NCBI GenBank assembly: GCA_903644075.1
Contig: CAHJXH010000009.1
Location: forward strand, 1-40,047
Length of the DNA: 40,047 nt
Direction of reading: 5' to 3'
Source of the DNA: Sphingobacteriaceae bacterium
Lineage (GTDB): Bacteria > Bacteroidota > Bacteroidia > Sphingobacteriales > Sphingobacteriaceae
Shown here: in pieces, positions 25,251 through 31,777 of the stretch
How positions within the stretch are numbered: the first letter of the stretch is position 1
Layout: each line of letters opens with the position of its first letter
Translations under genes and position numbers: made by a program
The notes under the pieces: generated by a model
Told to the model about the DNA's origin: nothing
What the model saw: only the letters and a program-made list of their open reading frames with translations
Database searches by the model: none

Positions 25251-26108
25251 ATGAGCAACATTAAATTAGGCTGGGCCGGCTTAGGCAACATGGGCACACC
25301 CATTGTAAAAAATTTACTAAAAGCCGGTTACCCGGTAACCGTTTATAACCGCACCAAAGAGAAAGCACAGGAAGCCGTTGAGGCAGGTGCAACATCAGCA
25401 GATTCGCCAACAGCACTTTCAGCTGTGAGCGATATTGTACTGGTAATGGTATCGGATGATAACGCTGTTAAAGAGATCTTCAACAGCGAAGATGGCTTAT
25501 TGCATGGCGATGTAACAGGTAAACTATTCATCAATGTAAGTACCGTAGCCCCGGCTACTTCTCAGTTTATCGACCAAAGCTGCAAAGCCAAAGGCGCAGC
25601 CTTTGTTGATGCACCGGTATCAGGCAGTGTTAAACCGGCACAGGATGGCACCCTTATTTTCCTGGTGGGCGGTGAGCTCAAAGATATTGAACGCGCCCAG
25701 CCCCTGTTTGATGTTATGGGTAAATTAAGTGTAAACAACGGCGCAGTCGGCGCGGGCAGCGCAGCTAAACTGGCCATCAATTATTTCCTCGCTGTAACCC
25801 TGCAAGGCCTTGCCGAAACCGTAATTTTCGCCAAAGCCAATGGTATCAGCACAGAAAATATGCTCACCATTATTAACGAAGGCGCTGTAGGTAGCGGCAT
25901 CACCAAACTAAAAACCGCCCCGATATTAAAGAACGAGTTCCCGGCCGCATTTGCGCTTAAACATATCACCAAAGATTTGCGCCTGGCTACCGAGCAAGGT
26001 ATTGACTCACCTTTAGCCGGTCCTACTTACCAGACATATAAGGCAGCTATGGATAGTGGTTTGGGAGAAGAGGATTTAATGGCGATTATTAAGTATTTGG
26101 AGAAGTAG
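25251..26108 (+). CDS. Beta-hydroxyacid dehydrogenase (3-hydroxyisobutyrate dehydrogenase-like)
   Basis: The protein has 285 residues. The Rossmann motif GWAGLGNMGTPIVKNLLKAG is at the N-terminus, with NRTKEKA after the second strand suggesting NADP preference. The substrate motif DAPVSGSVKPAQDGTLIFLV and the catalytic Lys in GSAAKLAINYFLA are present. The C-terminal helical domain ends ITKDLRLATEQGIDSPL. The family includes 3-hydroxyisobutyrate, tartronate semialdehyde and glyoxylate/succinic semialdehyde reductases; I cannot choose among them. It follows the MBL-fold gene by 38 nt. Confidence 0.92.
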   Translation: MSNIKLGWAGLGNMGTPIVKNLLKAGYPVTVYNRTKEKAQEAVEAGATSADSPTALSAVSDIVLVMVSDDNAVKEIFNSEDGLLHGDVTGKLFINVSTVAPATSQFIDQSCKAKGAAFVDAPVSGSVKPAQDGTLIFLVGGELKDIERAQPLFDVMGKLSVNNGAVGAGSAAKLAINYFLAVTLQGLAETVIFAKANGISTENMLTIINEGAVGSGITKLKTAPILKNEFPAAFALKHITKDLRLATEQGIDSPLAGPTYQTYKAAMDSGLGEEDLMAIIKYLEK

Positions 26109-26257
26109 AGGATTTCGGAGGTCGGAGGCCGGATTTTCGATTTCGGATTACCCGGATTTTTGTCATTCAGAACGATAGTGAAGAATCTTCTTCATTGCAA
26201 TGCTCACCAGGCAGCGCAAAGAAGATATTTGCTATCGCTCTAAATGACAAAGTTTTT
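26109..26257. repeat. Family A facing-arm repeat, copy 3, with GATTTCGG words
   Basis: Right after the stop codon come words GGATTTCGGAGGTCGGAGG and CGATTTCGGATTA (26109-26150), similar to words near 5786 and 7716. Then TTTTGTCATTCAGAACGATA (26158 on), GAAGAATCTTC, and the facing arm GAAGATATTTGCTATCGCTC followed by TAAATGACAAA ending at 26251. No gene lies in 26109-26329. Confidence 0.85.
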
Positions 26258-26329
26258 TGATATGGTTGTCTTCTACAACCTTTCCTCTTATCTTGTGTTA
26301 CCCCTACTTACAACTACTAACATCAATAC

Positions 26330-27235
26330 ATGGCCGAATCTAAATCATCAGTATACGGGGCGCTGGCAGCAAACACGGGGATAGCAATTTTAAAATTTGT
26401 AGCGGCAACTATCAGTGGTAGTTCGGCAATGCTGTCGGAAGCTATACATAGCACGGTTGATGCAGGTAACGGGTTGCTGATTTTGCTGGGTATTAGCCGC
26501 AGTAAACGCCCCGCTGATGATGAGCATCCTTTTGGGCATGGCAAGGAGGTTTACTTCTGGTCGCTTATTGTATCTATATTGATATTTGGTTTAGGTGGCG
26601 GTATGTCTATTTACGAAGGTATCGCCCACCTTCAGCACCCAGAGCCATTGGGTAAGCCTTTATGGAACTATGTGGTGTTAGGTGGTGCCTTTTTATTCGA
26701 AGGCGCATCTTTTGTATTGGCCGTACGTAATTTCAACAAAGAAAAAGGCAACGGCAGTTTCTGGAAGGAGTTGCGCAAGAGTAAAGATCCGGCATCATTC
26801 GCGGTGATATATGAAGATGCAGCCGCTTTGCTCGGCCTGATCATTGCTTTTCTTGGGGTATTTTTAGGGCACTACCTCAACAACCCGTTGTTTGATGGTG
26901 CGGCTTCGCTTATCATCGGTTTGGTGCTGGCTTTTGTGGCCATCATTATGGTAATAGAAAGCCGCGACCTGCTGATTGGCGAAAGTGCCCGGTCTGAAAT
27001 GGTTGACGGCATTTGCAACCTGGTGCTCGCCGACCCTGACGTACAGCATGTACGCCGCCCACTAACCATGCAAATGGCGCCCAATGAAATACTGCTTGCG
27101 TTGGATGTGCAGTTTAGGGAAATATCGGGCAGCGAGGTAAGCCATGTTATCCGCCGGCTTGAGCGTAATATCCGTACTCAGTTTCCGGATATTAAACGCA
27201 TTTATATCGAAGCCGGCAACATTGCCGCAGTTTAG
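26330..27235 (+). CDS. Cation diffusion facilitator metal exporter
   Basis: The protein has 301 residues with six membrane helices. The transport-site motif lies in SEAIHSTVDAGNG (HxxxD), and the second half-site in YEDAAALLGL, whose Asp completes the site. HPFGHGKEVYFW is the CDF loop signature. The cytoplasmic C-terminal domain (about 210-301) has the family fold (VDGICNLVLADPDVQHVRRP, then HVIRRLERNIRTQFPDIKRI). These are proton-coupled exporters of Zn2+ and similar ions at the inner membrane. The first-site HD in place of the DD form seen in ferrous-iron exporters favours zinc-type substrates. It converges directly on the BLUF gene with no gap. Confidence 0.92.
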   Translation: MAESKSSVYGALAANTGIAILKFVAATISGSSAMLSEAIHSTVDAGNGLLILLGISRSKRPADDEHPFGHGKEVYFWSLIVSILIFGLGGGMSIYEGIAHLQHPEPLGKPLWNYVVLGGAFLFEGASFVLAVRNFNKEKGNGSFWKELRKSKDPASFAVIYEDAAALLGLIIAFLGVFLGHYLNNPLFDGAASLIIGLVLAFVAIIMVIESRDLLIGESARSEMVDGICNLVLADPDVQHVRRPLTMQMAPNEILLALDVQFREISGSEVSHVIRRLERNIRTQFPDIKRIYIEAGNIAAV

Positions 27236-27652
27236 TTAAACCAGGTTATTAGCATCAGCAAAAGTTTTAAGCACTATCACTGCCGGGTGGGTTTCATCTT
27301 CAATTAACAAGCCGTCGTTGCGGATGTCTATAAAACCTTTAAATTCTTCTGCTATTTTGCGGTCAACGGCTTTAAAGCCCATAGACCAGTTGGGGAAGAT
27401 CCGCTTGTCAATTTTACCGCTGATGATCTGGATAAGACTCTTATGGCGCGGGTCTGCCTTAATAATTTCGTAGGTCGAGTCTACTGTTTCGTCTTCACCT
27501 TCCAGTACCTGTACAAAAGCACCTTCACCATATAAAAGCATACCGGTCAGGTTTTTCTTTTCATTGTTCTCGCGGCTTATTTTTAAAAGTTCGAGCAGTT
27601 CGTCGTTGCTCATTAATTGAGTTGCCGAACTCATATAGATTAAATATTTCAT
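27236..27652 (-). CDS. BLUF-domain blue-light sensor
   Basis: The protein has 138 residues, essentially one BLUF domain. The flavin-binding set is present: Tyr in KYLIYMSSAT, Asn in ENNEKKNLTGMLLYGEGAFV, Gln in VQVLEG, and the Trp/Met of FPNWSMGF. Such domains bind FAD and respond to blue light by hydrogen-bond switching. It has no output domain; the roughly 40 residues after the core (GFIDIRNDGLLIEDETH on) are helical and may mediate contacts. The gene stands alone, converging on the CDF gene, so its partner is not revealed. Confidence 0.95.
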   Translation of the reverse strand: MKYLIYMSSATQLMSNDELLELLKISRENNEKKNLTGMLLYGEGAFVQVLEGEDETVDSTYEIIKADPRHKSLIQIISGKIDKRIFPNWSMGFKAVDRKIAEEFKGFIDIRNDGLLIEDETHPAVIVLKTFADANNLV

Positions 27653-27732
27653 AGGGTCAGAATTGTATTGTCAGTTTTACTACGAAAACAATTCACAGAT
27701 GGATTCGAAACCTTTTAATCTTAACAAAAAAT

Positions 27733-28245
27733 TTACAGAATTGATTTTTCCATCACCAAAAGTTCAATTGGCGCTTTCGGAACACCAAACCGCGGGTCGA
27801 CATGAAATGGCCTTATTTCTCCGGTTTGCTGGTAGCCATGCCTTTCGTACCAGGCAATCAGTTCGTGGCGGGTGGTAATTACAGTAATGGTTATAGCTTC
27901 AAGGTTTTTATCCCGGGTATATTCATCAGCACGGGCTAAAAGTTGCTTACCAATGCCATTACCCTGCTCTACCGGCGAAACGGTGAGCATACCGAGGTAC
28001 AGTTTATCACCTTTGATTTCGAGGTATACGCAACCGGTAATCTGGCCTTCGTCGTTCACATGTTTCAGGATGGTTACGCTTTCATCCTGCAGGTAGCTCA
28101 GCATAAAAACCTCGTCAACACGCTGGCCATCCAGCAGGTGCGACTCGGTGGTCCAGCCTTGTTTTGAGCTTTCGCCACGGTAAGCGCTGTTTACCAGGGC
28201 AGTTAATTCATTAGTGTCTGTAATTGTAGCAGTAGTAATAGACAT
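27733..28245 (-). CDS. GNAT-family N-acetyltransferase
   Basis: The protein has 170 residues. The acetyl-CoA-binding motif A lies in LGMLTVSPVEQGNGIGKQLL (Q-x-x-G-x-G/A), followed by LARADEYTRDKNLEAITITV and the motif B end WYERHGYQQTGEIRPFH. The substrate is unknown. The start MSITTATITD is supported by a TATTTTTG box 4 nt upstream. A nearly perfect palindrome lies directly before the gene. Confidence 0.88.
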   Translation of the reverse strand: MSITTATITDTNELTALVNSAYRGESSKQGWTTESHLLDGQRVDEVFMLSYLQDESVTILKHVNDEGQITGCVYLEIKGDKLYLGMLTVSPVEQGNGIGKQLLARADEYTRDKNLEAITITVITTRHELIAWYERHGYQQTGEIRPFHVDPRFGVPKAPIELLVMEKSIL

Positions 28246-28249
28246 GAGG

Positions 28250-28257
28250 CAAAAATA
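28250..28257 (-). promoter_or_regulatory. -7 box 4 nt before the GNAT ATG
   Basis: On the minus strand TATTTTTG is an exact TAnnTTTG match ending 4 nt before the ATG at 28245. It touches the palindrome at 28256-28289. Confidence 0.5.
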
Positions 28258-28289
28258 AACAACAGGTTAAAACTTTAACCGGTTGTTTA
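28256..28289. promoter_or_regulatory. 34-bp near-perfect palindrome upstream of GNAT
   Basis: TAAACAAC-a-GGTTAAA and TTTAACC-g-GTTGTTTA are complementary around a 2-nt centre, with one mismatched pair. Read on the minus strand it is followed by TTTATTTTTG, so it could end the UVR-motif transcript or act as an operator for the GNAT gene. Confidence 0.7.
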
Positions 28290-28303
28290 GAAAAAAAATG
28301 CCT

Positions 28304-28339
28304 CTCCCAAACCCTCTTCAAAAGAAGCGAGTTTGGGAG
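28304..28339. repeat. CTCCCAAAC...GTTTGGGAG palindrome
   Basis: CTCCCAAAC (28304-28312) faces GTTTGGGAG (28331-28339), with inner CTCTTC/GAAG pairing. It resembles the CCCTCCC/GGGAGGG palindromes at 7104 and 33041 in the window. Confidence 0.65.
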
Positions 28340-28365
28340 TCTTTATCATTTACTGATTTGATCTA

Positions 28366-28572
28366 TTATTGCAACCGCTTCGAAATTTCGTCGCGGATCA
28401 CAGCGCATTTCTCATACTCCTCGGTAATAATATACTGGTTAATGAGCGCCTGCAGCTCGGCCATGGTTTTAGAAACGTATTCTAAATCGGCAGTTGTAAG
28501 TGCTGTTATGGGTTGAAAATTACCATCGGGACTAACGAATCCCCACGAGTTTCCTTGTAAGTCTTGGTTCAT
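28366..28572 (-). CDS. UVR-motif miniprotein
   Basis: The protein has 68 residues. After a short Trp/Gly-containing N-terminus (GNSWGFVSPDGNFQPIT), the C-terminal 38 residues match the UVR motif of UvrB and UvrC: LINQYIITEEYEKCAVIRDE, then ISKRL, with the conserved EEYEKC(A) and IRDEI positions. In UvrB/UvrC this helical hairpin mediates their contact. Stand-alone miniproteins with this motif are known in Bacteroidota but their role is unclear. The gene precedes GNAT on the same strand with a palindrome between. Confidence 0.75.
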   Translation of the reverse strand: MNQDLQGNSWGFVSPDGNFQPITALTTADLEYVSKTMAELQALINQYIITEEYEKCAVIRDEISKRLQ

Positions 28573-28812
28573 ATCTGTTTAGTTTAAAAAATCAGGTAAC
28601 GTAAGTTAGCCAACATTTTTTTAACAAACAATTAAAATTTCACAACTATAGATTGGGTAAACTTGATAGGCACAAGTACGCTGTCTTAATCTATCGCTGC
28701 CTACCTGCGCCATAATGAAGGATTATTACCTACATTAAATCCCAAACAAATATTATTTTTATGGAATTAACCCTGTTTCAACATTAATCAAATAAATCAA
28801 TCAAATATCCTG

Positions 28813-29343
28813 ATGAAAAAGCTTTTAACGCTTTCTGTTTTATCTATAATTTTCCTGTTTCCCTGCGCACAAGTATTTGCTCAAAAAAACGGTGATAGTA
28901 TTGAATTTACACCCTCTTTTAAAAACCAGGGCGAGCAAGAAAATTATTGGGCCAAACAGCTTTTTCAAAAAGAGTATAAAGAACAACATTTTGACCTATT
29001 TCCACTTAAGATTATTATTCGGGATGGCGCTTTTATTTTCTCAGGAGATAGTCTATTTGTAGGCGGTCAAACTGCTGAAATAAAGGCCTTGTTTTTAAAA
29101 GGCCTGTTATATCCAACCTTAATTGGTGGCAATGCAATCAGTAATATTGAAGAACTACAGTTCACAGAAACATCCCCAAAACGAAAACGCTTCAGGTTCA
29201 TATTACATAAGAAAGGCGTATTTAATCCAACAGTGTGCTTTTTTGAACTAACAAATGTGAGTGCAACTCAAACCACCAGCTTAATCGAATTTATTGAAGA
29301 TGCGAAACTGACATTCTTTAAACAGGGATGGATAATGATTTAA
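28813..29343 (+). CDS. Exported protein of unknown function
   Basis: The protein has 176 residues with a clear signal peptide (MKKLLTLSVLSIIFLFPCAQ, cleavage likely after VFAQ). The mature part is beta-rich and aromatic (FPLKIIIRDGAFIFSGDSLF, then PKRKRFRFILHKKGVFN), with a lone Cys near the end (PTVCFFELTN). I recognise no family. It converges on the cupin gene, 7 nt apart. The 240-nt gap before it (28573-28812) is AT-rich and shows no gene or clear promoter box. Confidence 0.65.
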   Translation: MKKLLTLSVLSIIFLFPCAQVFAQKNGDSIEFTPSFKNQGEQENYWAKQLFQKEYKEQHFDLFPLKIIIRDGAFIFSGDSLFVGGQTAEIKALFLKGLLYPTLIGGNAISNIEELQFTETSPKRKRFRFILHKKGVFNPTVCFFELTNVSATQTTSLIEFIEDAKLTFFKQGWIMI

Positions 29344-29350
29344 ATTACAC

Positions 29351-29686
29351 TTACAACTTCCTATAATCCTCCCGTACCTGGCTAAAAATATCAATCAGTT
29401 TACAATCGGTTACCGCACGGCCACTATGCCAGGTATTGGATGGGATAACCGCATACATGCCCTTATCGATCACTTGTACATTGCCATCAACCGTTAATTC
29501 AAACTGACCTTCTAGCACAAATGATAACTGCTCATGCACATGCTGATGATTACCTACCACACTATTGGCGGTAACATCAATAAAGTTGATGGTATTGTTA
29601 GCGGTATGAATAAATTTTGAGAAATAGCCTGGTGCAATTTCTTTTACCGGGATGTCGGCAAAGAGTTTAAAGAAGGTTTGATCCAT
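29351..29686 (-). CDS. Small cupin-domain protein
   Basis: From the ATG at 29686 the protein has 111 residues, one cupin barrel. Motif 1 is GNHQHVHEQLSFVLEGQFEL, whose His and Glu residues form the usual metal site (H-x-H...E). Motif 2 is YAVIPSNTWHSGRAV, with the final His ligand. Such small cupins bind a metal and may be sensors or enzymes on small ligands; the function is not evident here. The upstream TTG at 29713 is less likely. Confidence 0.88.
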   Translation of the reverse strand: MDQTFFKLFADIPVKEIAPGYFSKFIHTANNTINFIDVTANSVVGNHQHVHEQLSFVLEGQFELTVDGNVQVIDKGMYAVIPSNTWHSGRAVTDCKLIDIFSQVREDYRKL

Positions 29687-29932
29687 GCAGGCAAAATACT
29701 TATTTGGATGCAAAAATTAGTAGCCTTCAAGGTCAATAATATCATTCCCCTTTCCATTTACACAGGTAATAACTTTTTTACAAAAACAACAAAATTTAAA
29801 AAGTACTGCAAGAGCGCGTATTGCCACTTTCTACCAGATTTCGATAGGTTCAACCTTAACCCTTAATAAATATGTTAAACCTTATCATCAATAAATAGTT
29901 AAACACATATACAAATTGAAGTATTTACAACT

Positions 29933-30124
29933 ATGAAAAGCATTAAAAAATTATTAGCCGCAACCGCCGTAGCATGTACCCTGCTGGTTGCTGCTGCAAG
30001 CACAACACAAGCGCAAAGCCTGGTAATTAGAACCGGCCCACCTCACCACAGGTATCACCGCCCTTACCACCGCGTGTATCACCATTATCATCGCCCTTAC
30101 CATCGTCCATACCACAGATATTAA
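29933..30124 (+). CDS. Secreted His/Tyr/Arg/Pro repeat peptide
   Basis: The protein has 63 residues. A standard signal peptide (MKSIKKLLAATAVACTLLVA, cleavage near TTQAQS) is followed by about 35 mature residues of which most are His, Tyr, Arg and Pro in units like HRPYHR and YHHYHRPY (nine His and seven Tyr). There is no Cys. Sequences of this type can bind metal ions or polyanions, but nothing here proves it. It has its own terminator. Similar short YxxxH-rich peptides are known in Bacteroidota without a function, from memory. The preceding gap (29687-29932) shows no clear promoter box. Confidence 0.8.
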   Translation: MKSIKKLLAATAVACTLLVAAASTTQAQSLVIRTGPPHHRYHRPYHRVYHHYHRPYHRPYHRY

Positions 30125-30140
30125 TCTGTACGGATCTATA

Positions 30141-30179
30141 ACAGAAAAGCCCTTCAAAATACTTGAAGGGCTTTTCTGT
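30141..30179. terminator. Terminator between 29933 and DUF2147
   Basis: ACAGAAAAGCCCTTCAA (30141-30157), loop AATAC, and its exact complement (30163-30179) form a 17-bp stem with T-rich right side, serving the + strand gene and possibly also the convergent gene. Confidence 0.92.
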
Positions 30180-30195
30180 TTATTTAGTATTTACT

Positions 30196-30693
30196 CTACC
30201 TGCTGGTCAGTAGTCTTTCGGTTGATGAAACACGGCTAAACTTCATGCTCTTGCCTATAAACTTAAAGTGCCAGTAACCTGTAACTTTAAGCACGCCGTC
30301 TTTATCAATGCTGGCGCATGAATTCCACTCGTGGCCATTTTTGGCATCATAAATTACGCCGTTTTCCCATGAGTTTGATGATTGGTTGTACTCCAGGTTT
30401 TTAAGCACTTGCATGCCTAAAACTTTTCGTGTACGTAAACTTTTATCGGGGTTTTTATAATCCAGGCGTACGTCCATCGGGCGGGTTTTATCGTCACTGT
30501 CGTCAAACCATACAATCGAGGCTTTAAAACTGTCCCCATCCCTGTACACCTGTACTACAATGTTTTTTTCGTTAGCCATCCACATACCAATAATCTGGTC
30601 GCAGTTTGGTGTGGTTGTAGCGATGCCATTGCCTGCGCATAGCATAAACAGCAGCATTATACCTAAGCCCCTAAATGTAAACACCTTCTCCAT
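30196..30693 (-). CDS. DUF2147 family exported protein
   Basis: The protein has 165 residues with an N-terminal hydrophobic signal (GLGIMLLFMLCAGNGIA). DUF2147 features are visible: CDQIIGMWMANEKNIVVQVY, SFKASIVWFDD, the central RTRKVLGMQVLKNLEY and SWENGVIYDAKNGHEW, then LKVTGYWHFKFIGKSMKFSR. The family is a lipocalin-like beta-barrel of unknown function in the periplasm. The assignment is by motif order. It ends against the shared terminator at 30141. Confidence 0.85.
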   Translation of the reverse strand: MEKVFTFRGLGIMLLFMLCAGNGIATTTPNCDQIIGMWMANEKNIVVQVYRDGDSFKASIVWFDDSDDKTRPMDVRLDYKNPDKSLRTRKVLGMQVLKNLEYNQSSNSWENGVIYDAKNGHEWNSCASIDKDGVLKVTGYWHFKFIGKSMKFSRVSSTERLLTSR

Positions 30694-30796
30694 ATAAGCC
30701 CCCTTTACATAAATAGAGCAATCTTAGTGCCATATGCATGACACTAAAATGACTTTTATTAAAGCTATGACTTATTTTTAATTAACAATGAGGATG

Positions 30797-31438
30797 TTAT
30801 AAAATATTTTTCAACTCCTCAAACTCATTGATGGTAGCTACCTGGTCTTCCTTAACCACACCAAAGCCAAAAGCCGCGAAAATGAAAGGTACACCGGCTT
30901 TTTTACTTGCTTCGTAATCGCCCATGGTATCACCAACATAAACGGGGGCTTTCAAATCGTAGTCATTTGCTACGTCTAAAATGTTTTGCCACTTAGGTTG
31001 AGTCTTGGTACCGTAACATTGGTGACCGATGAATAAACCATCGAGGCCATCCATCTTCAAAAAAGTTTCGATATAGCCACTCTGGCAGTTACTTACTATA
31101 AATAATTTATAGCGTGTGGCCAGGTCTTTCAGCGTTTCCAGCAATAACGGGTACCAGGTACCACCTTTACGGTTCAGGGCTTCCAACTCACTTTTGGCAG
31201 CAATGCCTTTAAACTCGTTACGTTGTTCGGCAGTGATGTAAGGGAAAAGTTTCTCGAAAATGGCATCGTAAGCCATACCTACAATTGATGCTACATGAGC
31301 AACGGTTACATCATCTTTAATATAATCTACCTGTTGCTTTGCGGCTTGCCAGGCTTCGGCAACATTAGCGGTCGAATCCCAAAGGGTGCCGTCCAGGTCA
31401 AATATGATGCTATCGTATTTATTTTTAAGTGTATCCAT
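30797..31438 (-). CDS. HAD-superfamily phosphatase
   Basis: The protein has 213 residues. HAD motif I is FDLDGTLWDS (nucleophile Asp and its DxD partner), motif II is FIVSNCQ, motif III contains TKTQPKWQNI and motif IV is VYVGDTMGDYEA. The cap domain (about 20-90) is helical. It resembles phosphoglycolate phosphatase-like enzymes but the substrate is unknown. A TATTTTTG box lies 7 nt before the ATG. Confidence 0.93.
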   Translation of the reverse strand: MDTLKNKYDSIIFDLDGTLWDSTANVAEAWQAAKQQVDYIKDDVTVAHVASIVGMAYDAIFEKLFPYITAEQRNEFKGIAAKSELEALNRKGGTWYPLLLETLKDLATRYKLFIVSNCQSGYIETFLKMDGLDGLFIGHQCYGTKTQPKWQNILDVANDYDLKAPVYVGDTMGDYEASKKAGVPFIFAAFGFGVVKEDQVATINEFEELKNIL

Positions 31439-31445
31439 AAAGTGT

Positions 31446-31453
31446 CAAAAATA
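31446..31453 (-). promoter_or_regulatory. -7 box 7 nt before the HAD ATG
   Basis: On the minus strand TATTTTTG is an exact TAnnTTTG match ending 7 nt before the ATG at 31438. No -33 TTTG is visible at usual spacing. Confidence 0.5.
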
Positions 31454-31596
31454 GCATTTAATATTTTCGTGGTTGATAAATGCCTGGTGAATTATTTACC
31501 TTGTGGTTTGATAACATGGTAATTGTAATGGATTATACTTTTATTCCTCTTATCTAAGTGTCGCTGCGGAGCGAGGTTGGATACATATCCTAAATC

Positions 31597-31698
31597 TTAC
31601 CCCTTATTAACGTTTGAGCAAGTCGCACTAACAGTAGTTTTCCTCTTCAAAGGGGAAGGCATGTCACTGCTAATACTACCAACTCTAATAAAGGGTAA
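31597..31698. repeat. TTACCCCTTATTAA palindromic element (family D), copy 1
   Basis: The outer arms TTACCCCTTATTA (31597 on) and TAATAAAGGGTAA (31686-31698) are inverted with one mismatch. The centre carries CCTCTTCAAAGGGGAAGG. The gap 31439-31777 holds this element and no gene. Confidence 0.8.
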
Positions 31699-31777
31699 AA
31701 TTGAAGAAGATTAAAAACCATGTACGAGTTACGACAAACCCATAAATAATTACGACGATTAACTTTTACTATCATAT

